Origin: Mycobacterium sp. ITM-2016-00316
GTDB taxonomy: Bacteria; Actinomycetota; Actinomycetes; Mycobacteriales; Mycobacteriaceae
Assembly: GCF_002968335.2 (NCBI RefSeq)
Contig: NZ_CP134398.1
Location: 2,542,001-2,606,000, forward strand
Length of the DNA: 64,000 nt
Direction: 5' to 3'
Positions within the stretch are counted from its first letter, which is position 1, and each line of letters opens with the position of its first letter. Under the pieces are notes generated by a model, which was not told the DNA's origin, ran no database searches, and saw only the letters and a list, made by a program, of their open reading frames with translations. The position numbers and the translations under genes are program-made. Positions 47,594-57,707 of the stretch are shown piece after piece.

Positions 47594-47695
47594 GCAGGCT
47601 CGCCGCGGTGGCGGTCACCGCGTCGCCCAGGCAACGGCACGATCACGATGACTCACCGTGGCATGTCGCACCGCCGATTCCGGTAGTGCTCTTTC

Positions 47696-47701
47696 TAGGA
47701 T
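47696..47701 (+). promoter_or_regulatory. Candidate -10 box for leaderless DUF3097 gene
   Basis: TAGGAT seven bases before GTG 47709. Confidence 0.45.
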
Positions 47702-47708
47702 CGCCCGC

Positions 47709-48539
47709 GTGACTGATCGCTACGGCTCCGACATCCTCGCCCGAAACCCGCACACCCCGGCGCGCGTTCGATCCGTCGAGCATCCGGCCGACAAGGGGCT
47801 GGTGGTCGAGGACCCGTCGAGCGGTTTCGTGGGCGCGGTGGTGCGCATCGAGAACAACCGCGTCGAACTGGAGGACCGCAACCGCCGGGTTCGATCGTTC
47901 CCGCTGGGTCCCGGGTTCCTGGTCGAGGGCAAGCCGGTCATCCTGGTCAAGCCGAAGGTCGCGGCCGCCACGGCCCGCACCGCGTCGGGATCGGTGGCGG
48001 TGTCCGGGGCCAAGGCCCGGGTCGCGCTGTCCAGCCGCATCTACGTCGAGGGCCGCCACGACGCCGAGTTGGTCGAGCAGGTGTGGGGCGCGGACCTGCG
48101 CATCGAGGGTGTCGTCGTGGAGTACCTGGGCGGTGTCGACGATCTGGCCGGCATCGTGGCCGAGTTCAGGCCGGGCCCGGGGCGGCGTCTCGGCGTACTG
48201 GTCGACCACCTGGTGGCCGGGTCGAAGGAGTCCCGGATCGCCGCCGAGGCCATGCGAGTGGCGGGTGAGCACACCCTGGTGGTCGGGCATCCGTATGTCG
48301 ACATCTGGCAGGCGGTCAAACCCGCGCGGCTGGGATTGCCGCAGTGGCCGGTGATCCCGCGCGGCATCGAGTGGAAGCACGGGATCTGCGAGGCGCTGGG
48401 CTGGCCGCACGCCAGCCAGGCCGATATCGCGGGCGCCTGGCAGCGGATCAGGGGCCGGGTGCGCGACTGGAATGACCTGGAGCCCGCGTTGATCGGCCGG
48501 GTCGAAGAGCTCATTGACTTCGTGACGGCACCAGCCTGA
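47709..48539 (+). CDS. DUF3097 Toprim-like protein
   Basis: A 276-residue actinobacterial protein. 'SSRIYVEGRHDAELVEQVWGADLRIEGVVVEYLGGVDDL' has the Toprim-like acidic Glu and the D-x-D-type pattern ('GVLVDHLV'), and the remainder is the conserved DUF3097 fold including 'VGHPYVDIWQAVKPARLG'. Suggested to bind nucleic acid or Mg, but unproven. GTG 47709 is the start; the frame from 47658 is not supported. It precedes rarA. Confidence 0.82.
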   Translation: MTDRYGSDILARNPHTPARVRSVEHPADKGLVVEDPSSGFVGAVVRIENNRVELEDRNRRVRSFPLGPGFLVEGKPVILVKPKVAAATARTASGSVAVSGAKARVALSSRIYVEGRHDAELVEQVWGADLRIEGVVVEYLGGVDDLAGIVAEFRPGPGRRLGVLVDHLVAGSKESRIAAEAMRVAGEHTLVVGHPYVDIWQAVKPARLGLPQWPVIPRGIEWKHGICEALGWPHASQADIAGAWQRIRGRVRDWNDLEPALIGRVEELIDFVTAPA

Positions 48540-48595
48540 GACGGCATGGCACCCGCGTGAGCCAGCACATCGGCTCGGCGTGGTAAGCAGAACGC

Positions 48596-49933
48596 GTGTC
48601 AGACAGTTTGTTCGACATGCCGGGCGACGCGCCGGCCGCTGCCGATATGCCGACGGGCGCCAGCCCGCTGGCCGTCCGCATGCGCCCGGCCACCCTCGAC
48701 GATGTGGTCGGGCAGCAGCATCTGCTCAAACCCGGTTCCCCGCTGCGTCGCCTGGTGGAGGGCTCCGGCGCCGCCAGCGTCATCCTCTACGGGCCGCCCG
48801 GCACCGGTAAGACCACGCTGGCCTCGCTGATCTCCGGTGCCACCGGACGCCGGTTCGAGGCGCTGTCGGCCCTGAGCGCGGGGGTGAAAGAGGTGCGTGC
48901 CGTCATCGAGACGGCCCGGCACGCGGCCATCCGTGGCCAGCAGACCGTGCTGTTCATCGACGAGGTGCACCGGTTCTCCAAGACTCAGCAGGATGCGCTG
49001 CTCGCGGCCGTGGAGAACCGGGTGGTGCTGCTGGTCGCGGCGACCACGGAGAACCCGTCGTTCTCGGTGGTGGCTCCGCTGCTGAGTCGATCACTGATCC
49101 TGCAGCTGCAACCGCTGGGTGCCGACGACATCCGCGCCGTGCTGCAGCGGGCCGCGACCGATGAGCGTGGTCTCGCCGGCTCGGTCGCCATCGCCGACGA
49201 CGCGCTGGAACTGCTGATCAAGCTGTCGGCCGGGGATGCCCGCCGCGCGCTGACCGCGCTGGAGGTCGCGGCCGAAACCGCCGGTGGCGCGGGCGGCACC
49301 ATCACCGTCGAGGTGGTGGAGCAGTCCCTGGATCAGGCGGCGGTGCGCTATGACCGCGACGGTGACCAGCACTACGACGTCATCAGCGCCTTCATCAAGT
49401 CGGTACGCGGCTCGGATGTGGATGCCGCGCTGCACTACCTGGCCCGGATGCTGACCGCGGGGGAGGACCCGCGTTTCCTGGCCCGCCGGCTGGTGATCCT
49501 GGCCAGCGAGGACATCGGCATGGCCGATCCGATGGCGTTGCAGACCGCGGTCGCCGCGGCTCAGACCGTGGCGCTGATCGGCATGCCCGAGGCGCAGCTG
49601 ACGTTGGCGCACGCGACGGTGCATCTGGCGACCGCGCCCAAGTCGAACGCCGTGACGATCGCCCTCGGCGCGGCGATGGGCGATATCCGCGCCGGCAAGG
49701 CCGGGCTCGTGCCCGCGCATCTGCGCGACGGGCACTATTCGGGGGCCGAGAAGCTGGGCAACGCCGTCGGCTACAAATACGCCCATGATGCGCCGGGTGG
49801 CGTTGCGGCCCAACAGTATCCGCCCGACGAACTGGTGGGTGTCGACTACTATCGGCCCACCAGCTACGGCGCCGAGCGGGAGATCGCCAGCCGGCTGGAG
49901 AAGTTGCGGGCCATCATCCGGCGCAAGCGGTAG
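48596..49933 (+). CDS. rarA: Replication-associated recombination protein A (MgsA/WRNIP1 family)
   Basis: A 445-residue AAA+ ATPase. Walker A is GPPGTGKTT (66-74), Walker B '[10 protein letters not shown]', followed by the sensor '[10 protein letters not shown]' and the C-terminal tetramerisation region ('[20 protein letters not shown]'). It acts at stalled replication forks with RecA and SSB. GTG 48596 begins [10 protein letters not shown], a clamp- or SSB-binding-like N-terminus. Equivalent to Rv2559c. Confidence 0.94.
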   Translation: MSDSLFDMPGDAPAAADMPTGASPLAVRMRPATLDDVVGQQHLLKPGSPLRRLVEGSGAASVILYGPPGTGKTTLASLISGATGRRFEALSALSAGVKEVRAVIETARHAAIRGQQTVLFIDEVHRFSKTQQDALLAAVENRVVLLVAATTENPSFSVVAPLLSRSLILQLQPLGADDIRAVLQRAATDERGLAGSVAIADDALELLIKLSAGDARRALTALEVAAETAGGAGGTITVEVVEQSLDQAAVRYDRDGDQHYDVISAFIKSVRGSDVDAALHYLARMLTAGEDPRFLARRLVILASEDIGMADPMALQTAVAAAQTVALIGMPEAQLTLAHATVHLATAPKSNAVTIALGAAMGDIRAGKAGLVPAHLRDGHYSGAEKLGNAVGYKYAHDAPGGVAAQQYPPDELVGVDYYRPTSYGAEREIASRLEKLRAIIRRKR

Positions 49934-49980
49934 GCCGACACACTCTTGACCCCGTCGCCGCTGTCGCCTAGATTTGTAAT

Positions 49981-49994
49981 CAACCAATTGGTTG
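49981..49994. promoter_or_regulatory. Palindromic operator candidate (CAACCAATTGGTTG)
   Basis: A perfect 14-base palindrome 21 bases before the ArsR start; likely its own operator. Confidence 0.6.
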
Positions 49995-50014
49995 CACAAC
50001 TGAAAGATTGATTA

Positions 50015-50371
50015 ATGGGCATGCTCGACGACGATCTGGACCGCGCGTTCCTGGCGCTGGCCGATCCGGTCCGGCGCGCCATGGTGGCGCGGCTGGCCAG
50101 GGGGCCGGCCACGGTCAACGAACTGGCCGCGCCGTTCGACATCACCAAACAGGCGGTCTCCAAGCACATTCAGGTGCTGGAGCGGGCCGGACTGGTCACC
50201 CGCAGCCGGGAGGCGCAGCGCAGGCCGGTGCACCTGGATTCCGCGGCGCTGGAGCGGCTCACCGAGTGGATCGACAAATACCGCCTGGACGCCGAACGCA
50301 ACTACCGCCGGCTGGACGGCCTGCTGGCGACACTCACCGCAGAATCACACGACAACAAGGAGTCGACATGA
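50015..50371 (+). CDS. ArsR family transcriptional regulator
   Basis: A 118-residue winged-helix protein: 'FLALADPVRRAMVARLARGPATVNELAAPFDITKQAVSKHIQVLERAGLV' is the ArsR DNA-binding core; no metal-binding Cys, so it probably responds to a non-metal cue. Its stop overlaps the next gene (ATGA). In many bacteria this ArsR plus SRPBCC pair is an autoregulated unit. ATG 50021 is an alternative start. Confidence 0.88.
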   Translation: MGMLDDDLDRAFLALADPVRRAMVARLARGPATVNELAAPFDITKQAVSKHIQVLERAGLVTRSREAQRRPVHLDSAALERLTEWIDKYRLDAERNYRRLDGLLATLTAESHDNKEST

Positions 50372-50841
50372 CCAACGCACTCGACCTGACCGCGCCGGTT
50401 GACACGCTGGCGATGGAGTTCAGCCGCGATTTCGACGCACCGGTGCACGCCCTGTTCCGGGCACACAGCGAACCCGAGCTGGTCAAGCAGTGGCTCGGCC
50501 CGCACGGCCTGCAGCTGGAGATCACCGAGTGGGACTTCAAAAACCATGGTGGATACCGCTATTCGCACTCGGACGGGAGCGGGACCTACGGATTCAACGG
50601 CACCTTCCACACCGTGCGAGACAACGAATTCATCCTGCAGACCTTCGAGTTCGAGGGTGCCCCCGACATGGTCAACATCGAGTACCTGTGGTTCGAGGAC
50701 CTCGGTGACGGCCGGTCCCGGCTGCGCGGCCGCTCGATCTGCCCCAACACCGAGGCGCGCGACGCCCTGCTGTCCTCCGGCATGGAGGGCGGCATGACGG
50801 AGGGCTACGAGAAGCTGGACGCCCTGCTCACGACCCTCTGA
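50368..50841 (+). CDS. AHSA1/SRPBCC-type protein coupled to ArsR
   Basis: A 157-residue SRPBCC protein of the AHSA1 type: 'EFSRDFDAPVHALFRAHSEPELVKQWLGP' is the standard opening, with 'FEFEGAPDMVNIEYLWFEDLGDGRSRL' and the C-terminal 'MTEGYEKLDALL' helix. AAGGAG at 50357-50362 precedes ATG 50368. Ligand and target unknown, but the paired ArsR suggests coregulation. Ends two bases before the convergent gene. Confidence 0.86.
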   Translation: MTNALDLTAPVDTLAMEFSRDFDAPVHALFRAHSEPELVKQWLGPHGLQLEITEWDFKNHGGYRYSHSDGSGTYGFNGTFHTVRDNEFILQTFEFEGAPDMVNIEYLWFEDLGDGRSRLRGRSICPNTEARDALLSSGMEGGMTEGYEKLDALLTTL

Positions 50842-50842
50842 C

Positions 50843-51463
50843 TCAGACCAACTCGGGCGCCCGCAGGTGGGCGATGGCGAGTTCGAACTCGCCCTCGTCC
50901 ACCCCGCTGGCTCCGGCCGCCCGGATCGATTCGGCCTTCAGTGTCGACGCGTAGTCGCGGTTCTGCTCCATCACGTCCCGGCTGACGAACGACACCGATG
51001 ACACCGCCCGCCCCGACGAGGCGTCGACGAGCAGGCTGGCGCTGCGGAACCCGGGCAGGTGTTCGATCTGGGGGAGCACCGCACTGCGGTAGTACTCGAT
51101 ACCGGCCTCGGTGAGCTCCGGCGGCACTGTCACCCAGGTGGCCCGCACCCAGGCGCCCGGATCGGAACTGTGCTCCCGGTGCAGCACCGCGATCTCCCAA
51201 TCCTGTGCGGTGGCCGGACCGCCGAACCGCTCGGCGGCCTGCGCGCGCAACCGGTCGGCCTGCTCGGCGCTGTCGCGCATGGCGTCCGCGTCGTGCCAGG
51301 CGCTGGTGGCGATGCACCGGCCGGTCTGCCGGTCGGCCATCAGCGACAGGCCGATGCAGCCGGGTAGTTCCAGAAGCGCGGGCATCACCTCGTCGCGGAC
51401 ATGGGCGATGCCGTCGTCGACGGATTCGGGGCGCGCCATCACTGTGGTAGATCGTGCGAACAC
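50843..51463 (-). CDS. Two-domain antibiotic-biosynthesis-monooxygenase-like protein
   Basis: A 206-residue protein with two dimeric alpha/beta-barrel (ABM) repeats: '[33 protein letters not shown]' and '[32 protein letters not shown]' are the two halves. Such folds include heme-degrading or quinone monooxygenases without cofactors, but no activity can be assigned. GTG 51463 follows GGAGG. Confidence 0.78.
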   Translation of the reverse strand: MFARSTTVMARPESVDDGIAHVRDEVMPALLELPGCIGLSLMADRQTGRCIATSAWHDADAMRDSAEQADRLRAQAAERFGGPATAQDWEIAVLHREHSSDPGAWVRATWVTVPPELTEAGIEYYRSAVLPQIEHLPGFRSASLLVDASSGRAVSSVSFVSRDVMEQNRDYASTLKAESIRAAGASGVDEGEFELAIAHLRAPELV

Positions 51464-51578
51464 GGTCCACCTCCTTCGCTACAGGGCAGCGCCCCGCCGG
51501 CGCCACCGGTCACCTCAACTGTCCTCCCGGCGGCCGCCCCGCACAATGGCTTTGACCGGCGCACATCACCCGGCAGGG

Positions 51579-51890
51579 TCAGCGGAAGATGCCGGAACGC
51601 CGGCGGCTGCCGAGCAGGCCGGTCTTGCGACGGCCCATCAGCGCGGTGAGCAGCGCCACACCCGCCGCGGCGACGAGGACCTGAACGAGCAGTTCGAGCC
51701 AGTCGATGCCGCCGGTCGCCGTCGGGATCCCGATGGCGCGGGCCAGGGCGGTGCCGACCAGTGCGGACACGATCCCGACCAGAATGGTCAGCAGCATCCC
51801 GATCGGTTGCTTGCCCGGTAGGAGCAGCCGGCCGAGTACGCCGACCACGATGCCGATCAGAATTGCGGTGAAGATGCCGGTGACGGTCAT
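51579..51890 (-). CDS. GlsB/YeaQ/YmgE family small membrane protein
   Basis: A 103-residue integral membrane protein with three hydrophobic segments and the 'GRLLLPGKQPIGM' GlsB signature, plus a short basic C-terminus. Sometimes annotated transglycosylase-associated protein. ATG 51890 has GGAGGA upstream; the frame running to 52217 is antisense to the YjbQ gene. Function probably stress related, not shown here. Confidence 0.8.
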   Translation of the reverse strand: MTVTGIFTAILIGIVVGVLGRLLLPGKQPIGMLLTILVGIVSALVGTALARAIGIPTATGGIDWLELLVQVLVAAAGVALLTALMGRRKTGLLGSRRRSGIFR

Positions 51891-51977
51891 GGGTTCCTCC
51901 GTGTGGGGTTTGGTTGCCGCACAAGTACCCTCGGTCGCCTGTGAACAAACGCCAGCGTCAATTCGAGCGGGGGCTCG

Positions 51978-51983
51978 TAGGCT
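51978..51983 (+). promoter_or_regulatory. Candidate -10 box for leaderless YjbQ gene
   Basis: TAGGCT, six bases, then GTG 51990. Confidence 0.55.
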
Positions 51984-51989
51984 GGAAAC

Positions 51990-52391
51990 GTGAACACCGA
52001 AGTGCTCGAACTGGACACGTCGCGCCGCCGGATCATCGACCTCACCGCCCAGGTGCGCGAATTCTGCGCCACTCAGGGAGACGGCCTCTGCAATGTCTTC
52101 GTGCCGCACGCGACCGCAGGCGTCGCCGTCATCGAGACAGGTGCCGGCTCCGACGACGACCTGCTCGACGCGCTGGAGCGGTTGCTCCCGCGCGATGACC
52201 GGTACCGGCACGCGCACGGTTCACCCGGTCACGGCGCCGATCACGTGCTGCCGGGCCGGGTGTCCCCGTCGGTGACGGTCCCGGTCGGTGCCGGAGAGCC
52301 GTTGCTGGGCACCTGGCAGAGCATCGTGCTGGTGGACCTGAACAGGGACAACCCGCGACGATCGGTGCGGTTGAGCTTCGTGTCGGGCTGA
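51990..52391 (+). CDS. YjbQ/UPF0047 family protein
   Basis: A 133-residue protein (Rv2556c-like). '[16 protein letters not shown]', '[11 protein letters not shown]' and '[20 protein letters not shown]' are the three conserved blocks with the His metal-ligand region. Some members are reported to have thiamine-phosphate synthase activity, but the physiological role is open. GTG 51990 is leaderless by sequence. Confidence 0.85.
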   Translation: MNTEVLELDTSRRRIIDLTAQVREFCATQGDGLCNVFVPHATAGVAVIETGAGSDDDLLDALERLLPRDDRYRHAHGSPGHGADHVLPGRVSPSVTVPVGAGEPLLGTWQSIVLVDLNRDNPRRSVRLSFVSG

Positions 52392-52465
52392 AGATTCCGA
52401 CCGGTAACCAAACGGTACTGTGGTGCGGTCGAAGTTATCGCAGGTTGACCAAAGGACAGCAGCAC

Positions 52466-55156
52466 GTGCAGACACACGAGATCAGGAAACGCTTCCTCGA
52501 TCATTTCGTGAAGGCGGGACACACGGAGGTGCCCAGCGCCTCGGTGATCCTCGACGACCCGAACCTGCTGTTCGTCAACGCCGGCATGGTGCAGTTCGTG
52601 CCGTTCTTCCTCGGCGCGCGCACCCCGCCCTACGACACCGCCGTCAGCGTGCAGAAGTGCATCCGCACCCCGGACATCGAAGAAGTCGGAATCACCACCC
52701 GGCACAACACCTTCTTCCAGATGGCCGGCAACTTCAGCTTCGGCGACTACTTCAAGAAGCGCGCCATCGAGCTGGCCTGGACCCTGCTGACCAACCCGCA
52801 GGACCAGGGCGGCTACGGATTCGATCCGGAAAAGCTCTGGGCCACCGTCTATCTCGATGACGACGAGGCAATCGGGCTGTGGCAGGAAGTGGCCGGGCTG
52901 CCGCTGGAGCGCATTCAGCGCCGCGGCATGGCCGACAACTACTGGTCGATGGGCATCCCCGGCCCGTGCGGGCCGTGCTCGGAGATCTACTACGACCGCG
53001 GCCCGGAATACGGCATCGACGGCGGCCCCGAGGCCAACGAGGACCGCTACATCGAGATCTGGAATCTCGTCTTCATGCAGAACGAGCGCGGCGACGGCAC
53101 CAGCAAGGATGACTTCGAGATCCTCGGCCCGCTGCCGCGCAAGAACATCGACACCGGCATGGGTGTCGAGCGCATCGCCTGTCTGCTGCAGGACGTGGAC
53201 AACGTCTACGAGACCGACCTGGTGCGCCCCGTCATCGACCTGGTCGCCGGCATCGCGCCCCGTGGATATGGGCAGGGCAACCACACCGACGATGTCCGCT
53301 ATCGGATCATCGGCGACCACAGCCGCACCGCGGCGATCATCATCGGCGACGGTGTCACCCCCGGCAACGAGGGTCGCGGTTACGTGCTGCGCCGGCTGCT
53401 GCGCCGCATCATCCGCGCGGCCCGCCTGCTCGGCGTGGAACGTCCCATCATGGCCGAGCTGATGACGACCGTGCGTGACGAGATGGGACCCTCCTACCCG
53501 GAACTGGTCACCGATTTCGACCGGATCAGCCGCATCGCGGTGGCCGAGGAGACGGCGTTCAACCGCACGCTGCTCTCGGGTTCGCGGCTGTTCGAGGATG
53601 CCGCGGACGCGACCCGCGCCGCCGGGAAGTCCACGCTGTCCGGCAATGACGCCTTCACGCTGCACGACACCTACGGTTTCCCGATCGACCTGACCCTGGA
53701 AATGGCGGCCGAGGCCGGCCTGACGGTCGACGAAGAGGGCTTCCGCGGCCTGATGGCCGAACAGCGCCAGCGCGCCAAGGCCGACGCGGCCGCCCGCAAG
53801 CAGGCCCACACGGACCTGTCCGCTTACCGCGAACTCGTCGACGGCGGCCCCACCGAATTCACCGGTTTCGACGAGTTGAGTTCGCAGGCACGCATTCTCG
53901 GCATCTTCGTCGACGGCAAGCGAGTTCCCGTGGTATCCCACGAAGGCACCAAGGGTCAGCAGGTCGAGTTGATCCTGGACCGCACACCGTTCTACGCCGA
54001 ATCCGGCGGGCAGATCGCCGATGAGGGCTCCATCGCCGGCACCGGCGCGTCGGAGACCGCCAAGGCCGCGGTCACCGATGTGCAGAAGATCGCGAAAACC
54101 CTCTGGGCGCATCGTGTCTCGGTAGAGTCCGGGGAGTTCGTAGAGGGCGACACCATCACCGCCACCGTCGACGAGAAGTGGCGACACGGGGCGACGCAGG
54201 GTCATTCCGGCACCCACATGGTGCACGCCGCACTACGGGAGGTGTTGGGTCCCAACGCGGTTCAGGCCGGTTCGCTGAACCGGCCGGGCTACCTGCGCTT
54301 CGACTTCAACTGGCAGGGCTCGCTGTCGGATGAGCAGCGTGCGCAGATCGAAGAGGTCGCCAACGAAGCGGTGCAGGCCGACTTCGCGGTGAACACCTTC
54401 AACACCGGGCTGGAGCAGGCCAAGGCGATGGGCGCGATGGCGCTGTTCGGCGAGAACTACCCCGACGAGGTCCGGGTGGTCGAGATCGGTGGGCCGTTCT
54501 CCCTGGAACTGTGCGGCGGCACGCACGTGGCCAGCTCGGCACAGATCGGACCGGTCACCGTGCTCGGCGAGTCCTCGGTGGGCTCCGGCGTACGCCGGGT
54601 CGAGGCCTACGTCGGACTGGAGTCGTTCCGCCACCTGTCCAAGGAACGCGCGCTGATGGCCGGGCTGGCGTCCTCGCTGAAGGTGCCCTCTGAGGAGGTG
54701 CCGGCGCGGGTGGCCAACCTCGTGGAACGGCTGCGGGCCGCGGAAAAGGAACTGGACAAGGCTCGGCTGGCAAACGCGCGCGCCGCGGCCGCAAATGCGG
54801 CCGCCGGGGCGGAGCTTGTCGGTAAGGTGCGTCTCGTGGCTCAGCGCATGGCCGGTGGAATCACCGCGGCAGATCTGCGCAGCCTGGTCGGTGACATCAA
54901 GGGCAAGCTCGGCTCCGAGGCCGGCGTGGTGGCGCTCATCGCTGAGGGTGACGACGACGCGGTGCCCTTCGTGGTCGCGGTCAATCCTGCGGCGCAGGAC
55001 CTCGGCCTGAGCGCCAATGACCTGGTGAAGACGTTGGGCGCGGCCGTCAACGGCCGTGGGGGCGGAAAGGCTGATCTGGCCCAGGGTTCCGGTAAGGGGG
55101 CGGCGGGTATCGACGCGGCATTGGCCGCGCTGCACGCAGAGATCGCCCGGAGCTAG
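52466..55156 (+). CDS. alaS: Alanine--tRNA ligase
   Basis: Class II synthetase, 896 residues: catalytic core with '[15 protein letters not shown]', '[14 protein letters not shown]'; an editing domain with '[14 protein letters not shown]' and C683-G-G-T-H; a C-terminal oligomerisation/coiled-coil part ending in the DHHA1 region ('[12 protein letters not shown]'). GTG 52466 matches the family start ([10 protein letters not shown]), with AAAGGA upstream; TTG 52445 would add seven non-conserved residues. Followed by ruvX and mltG in the expected order. Confidence 0.95.
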   Translation: MQTHEIRKRFLDHFVKAGHTEVPSASVILDDPNLLFVNAGMVQFVPFFLGARTPPYDTAVSVQKCIRTPDIEEVGITTRHNTFFQMAGNFSFGDYFKKRAIELAWTLLTNPQDQGGYGFDPEKLWATVYLDDDEAIGLWQEVAGLPLERIQRRGMADNYWSMGIPGPCGPCSEIYYDRGPEYGIDGGPEANEDRYIEIWNLVFMQNERGDGTSKDDFEILGPLPRKNIDTGMGVERIACLLQDVDNVYETDLVRPVIDLVAGIAPRGYGQGNHTDDVRYRIIGDHSRTAAIIIGDGVTPGNEGRGYVLRRLLRRIIRAARLLGVERPIMAELMTTVRDEMGPSYPELVTDFDRISRIAVAEETAFNRTLLSGSRLFEDAADATRAAGKSTLSGNDAFTLHDTYGFPIDLTLEMAAEAGLTVDEEGFRGLMAEQRQRAKADAAARKQAHTDLSAYRELVDGGPTEFTGFDELSSQARILGIFVDGKRVPVVSHEGTKGQQVELILDRTPFYAESGGQIADEGSIAGTGASETAKAAVTDVQKIAKTLWAHRVSVESGEFVEGDTITATVDEKWRHGATQGHSGTHMVHAALREVLGPNAVQAGSLNRPGYLRFDFNWQGSLSDEQRAQIEEVANEAVQADFAVNTFNTGLEQAKAMGAMALFGENYPDEVRVVEIGGPFSLELCGGTHVASSAQIGPVTVLGESSVGSGVRRVEAYVGLESFRHLSKERALMAGLASSLKVPSEEVPARVANLVERLRAAEKELDKARLANARAAAANAAAGAELVGKVRLVAQRMAGGITAADLRSLVGDIKGKLGSEAGVVALIAEGDDDAVPFVVAVNPAAQDLGLSANDLVKTLGAAVNGRGGGKADLAQGSGKGAAGIDAALAALHAEIARS

Positions 55157-55161
55157 CCACA

Positions 55162-55656
55162 GTGAGTGCCGAGGTCGACCGCCTGCCGGACAGGCCGGGT
55201 CCCGATGACCCGGGACCGGGTCGCCGGCTCGGCATCGACGTCGGCACCGTCCGCATCGGGGTAGCTGGGAGCGACCCGGACGGCATTCTGGCCACCCCGC
55301 TGGAGACCGTGCAGCGGGACAGATCGGGCCGTCACCTGCGCAGGCTGGTGAGGCTCGCGCACGAGTGGGAAGCGGTCGAGGTCGTCGTAGGCCTGCCGCG
55401 CACGCTGGCGAACCGTTCGGGTTCCTCAGCACAGGACGCCGTCGAACTGGCCGATGCCCTGGCGGCCCGGATCGCACCGACACCGGTGCGACTGGCCGAC
55501 GAGCGGCTGACCACGGTGACCGCCCAGCGGTCGCTGCGCGAAGCTGGGGTACGCGCCAAGAATCAGCGGGCCATGGTCGATCAGGTTGCCGCAGTGGGCA
55601 TTCTGCAGAACTGGTTGGACCAGCGCCGGTCCGCATTAAGGGTTGTTGATGAGTGA
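55162..55656 (+). CDS. ruvX: Holliday-junction resolvase-like RuvX (YqgF)
   Basis: A 164-residue RNase H-fold protein: '[20 protein letters not shown]' contains the first acidic residue, 'VVVGLPRTL' and '[15 protein letters not shown]' the others, and '[16 protein letters not shown]' is the C-terminal helix. Thought to act in Holliday-junction cleavage or rRNA processing. Starts five bases after alaS; overlaps mltG by eight bases, so they form one operon. Confidence 0.93.
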   Translation: MSAEVDRLPDRPGPDDPGPGRRLGIDVGTVRIGVAGSDPDGILATPLETVQRDRSGRHLRRLVRLAHEWEAVEVVVGLPRTLANRSGSSAQDAVELADALAARIAPTPVRLADERLTTVTAQRSLREAGVRAKNQRAMVDQVAAVGILQNWLDQRRSALRVVDE

Positions 55657-56893
55657 TCACTGGAGTCCCGAGCGCAGCGAACCGCAGTCGGTCGGGCCAC
55701 CGCGCCGCCGGCTCAGTCGCGCCGCCCGGGCGCAGGAACGACGCACCGCACGGCGCCGCCGGGTGTTCTCGGTCGCCGCGCTGGTGACGCTCGTGGTCGT
55801 CGTCGTCGGGGTGGTGTTCGTGGGCTCCAAGATGTGGCACGGCCTGTTCGGCGGCACCAGCGATTTCGCCGGCGAAGGCACTGCCGATGTCGTCATCGAG
55901 GTGCACAGCGGCGACTCGACCACCGCGATCGGGCAGACGCTGCAGGAACAGAACGTGGTCTCCTCGTCGAAGGCATTCGTCGAGGCCGCCGCCACCAATC
56001 CGGCGATCGCGGCGATCCAGCCCGGGTTCTACAAACTGCGCACCGAAATCCCCGCGTCCAGCGCCGTGCAGAAGCTCGCCGATCCGGAGAACCGGGTCGG
56101 CCAGATGGTCATCCCCGAGGGCCGCCAGCTCGACGACGTCGCCGACGTCAAGACCAACGCCGTCACCAAGGGCATCCTCTCGCTCATCTCGGACGCCTCC
56201 TGCGTCGACCTCGACGGCACCCGGGCGTGTGTTTCAGCCGACGATCTCAGGCTGGCCGCCGGTACCGCCGACCCGGCGGCGCTGTCGGTGCCCGGCTGGG
56301 CGAACTCCGGGGTGACCGAGATGGGCAGCGATCACCGCCGGCTGGAGGGCCTGATCGCGCCGGGCAGCTGGAACGTCAATCCGTCGGGTTCGGCCGAGGA
56401 GATCCTGGCCAGCCTGATCGGAGCGAGCACCGCCCAGTACGAGGCCAACGGCTTGCTTGCCGCCGCGGAGACCACCCAGATGTCGCCGTACGAGATCCTG
56501 ATCGTCGCCTCACTGGTGCAGCGCGAGTCCAAGCCGCAGGACTTCTCCAAGGTGGCGCGGGTGATCTTCAACCGGCTCGCCGAGAACCGCAAGCTGGAGT
56601 TCGATTCCACGGTGAACTACTCCCTGGACCGCACCGAGATCGCCACCACCGACGGTGATCGTGCCCGGGTGACACCGTGGAACACCTATGCCTCCCTTGG
56701 CCTTCCGAAGACGCCGATCTGTTCGCCGGGCCAACCCGCGCTGGCGGCGGCCGAGAATCCGGAGCCGGGGGACTGGCTGTACTTCGTCACCATCGACATG
56801 CAGGGCACGACTTTGTTCACCCGCGATTACGAGCAGCACCTGGCGAGCATCGAACTGGCCAGGAACAACGGTGTTCTCGACAGTGCCCGGTAG
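55649..56893 (+). CDS. mltG: Endolytic transglycosylase MltG
   Basis: Lytic transglycosylase that cuts nascent peptidoglycan at the cell membrane, 414 residues. A basic N-terminal cytoplasmic tail (residues 18-39), one transmembrane helix (40-60), a LysM-like domain, then the YceG catalytic domain with the Glu of 'SLVQRESK' and 'VNYSLDR'. ATG 55649 ([10 protein letters not shown]) overlaps the ruvX stop, and the frame from 55643 is not preferred. Followed by aroE. Confidence 0.92.
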   Translation: MSDHWSPERSEPQSVGPPRRRLSRAARAQERRTARRRRVFSVAALVTLVVVVVGVVFVGSKMWHGLFGGTSDFAGEGTADVVIEVHSGDSTTAIGQTLQEQNVVSSSKAFVEAAATNPAIAAIQPGFYKLRTEIPASSAVQKLADPENRVGQMVIPEGRQLDDVADVKTNAVTKGILSLISDASCVDLDGTRACVSADDLRLAAGTADPAALSVPGWANSGVTEMGSDHRRLEGLIAPGSWNVNPSGSAEEILASLIGASTAQYEANGLLAAAETTQMSPYEILIVASLVQRESKPQDFSKVARVIFNRLAENRKLEFDSTVNYSLDRTEIATTDGDRARVTPWNTYASLGLPKTPICSPGQPALAAAENPEPGDWLYFVTIDMQGTTLFTRDYEQHLASIELARNNGVLDSAR

Positions 56894-57698
56894 GCGCGCA
56901 GCGGTACTGGGTTCGCCGATCTCACACTCCCGCTCGCCGGACATCCACCTGGCCGCGTACCGGGAACTGGGTCTGACGTCGTGGACCTATGACCGCATCG
57001 AGTGCACGGCCGAGCAGCTGCCGGCACTGGTGGCCGGGCTGGGACCGGAATGGGTCGGTCTTTCGGTCACCATGCCCAACAAGTTCGCCGCGCTGGCGGT
57101 GGCCTCCGAACGGACGGCCCGCGCCACGCTGGTGGGCTCGGCGAACACCCTGGTGCGCACCGCGACGGGCTGGCGGGCCGACAACACCGATATCGACGGG
57201 GTGATCGGCGCCCTGAAGGACCTGGGCGAGCGAAGCGACGGGAAACACACACAGCGGGGTCCCCGTGCCGCGGTGCTCGGCTCGGGCGGTACTGCCCCGG
57301 CCGCGGCGGTGGCCCTGGCGGCCCTCGGTGTCACCGACATCGCGGTGCTGGCCCGCAACCCGGAGCGGGCTCAACCGCTGGTCGCGCTGGCCGAACCGCT
57401 CGGTGTGGGCATCCGGTGGGTCGAACTCGGCACTCCGGTCGACGTGGACGTCGCGGTCAACACCCTGCCCGTCGACATCGCGGCCGGCTACGCCCACACC
57501 ATCGAGAACGTGCCGGTGCTGCTGGACGCGATCTACGATCCCTGGCCCACCCCGCTGGCCTCCGCGGTGCAGGCGCGTGGCGGCCGGGTGATCAGCGGGC
57601 TGCAGATGCTGCTGCACCAGGCCGTTGCGCAGGTCGAACAATTCACCGGGTTGCCGGCGCCCAAAGAGGTGATGAGGCGGGCACTGCCGGGGTCCTAG
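56871..57698 (+). CDS. aroE: Shikimate dehydrogenase
   Basis: NADPH-dependent reduction of 3-dehydroshikimate to shikimate. The 275-residue protein has 'AAVLGSPISHSRSPDIH', 'SVTMPNKFAA' (catalytic Lys), 'NTDIDGV' (Asp) and a nucleotide-binding 'VLGSGGTAPAAAV'. GTG 56871 has AGGA upstream and overlaps the mltG stop region; GTG 56883 is an alternative. A 15-residue insertion containing the repeat at 57225-57242 falls just before the Rossmann motif. Confidence 0.93.
   Translation: MFSTVPGRRAAVLGSPISHSRSPDIHLAAYRELGLTSWTYDRIECTAEQLPALVAGLGPEWVGLSVTMPNKFAALAVASERTARATLVGSANTLVRTATGWRADNTDIDGVIGALKDLGERSDGKHTQRGPRAAVLGSGGTAPAAAVALAALGVTDIAVLARNPERAQPLVALAEPLGVGIRWVELGTPVDVDVAVNTLPVDIAAGYAHTIENVPVLLDAIYDPWPTPLASAVQARGGRVISGLQMLLHQAVAQVEQFTGLPAPKEVMRRALPGS
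57225..57242 (+). repeat. Short interspersed repeat (GGCGAGCGAAGCGACGGG), copy 2, inside aroE
   Basis: Identical 18 bases to 12823-12840 on the other strand. It encodes about GERSDG within the aroE linker, so the reading frame is preserved. Confidence 0.75.
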
Positions 57699-57701
57699 CC
57701 T
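57696..57701 (+). promoter_or_regulatory. Candidate -10 box for leaderless prepilin peptidase gene
   Basis: TAGCCT, six bases, ATG 57708; the TAG is also the aroE stop. Confidence 0.45.
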
Positions 57702-57707
57702 TTATCC

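Noticed and set aside
52241..54226. 661-residue open frame on the minus strand
   Set aside because: Antisense to alaS, a certain gene; no recognisable motifs.
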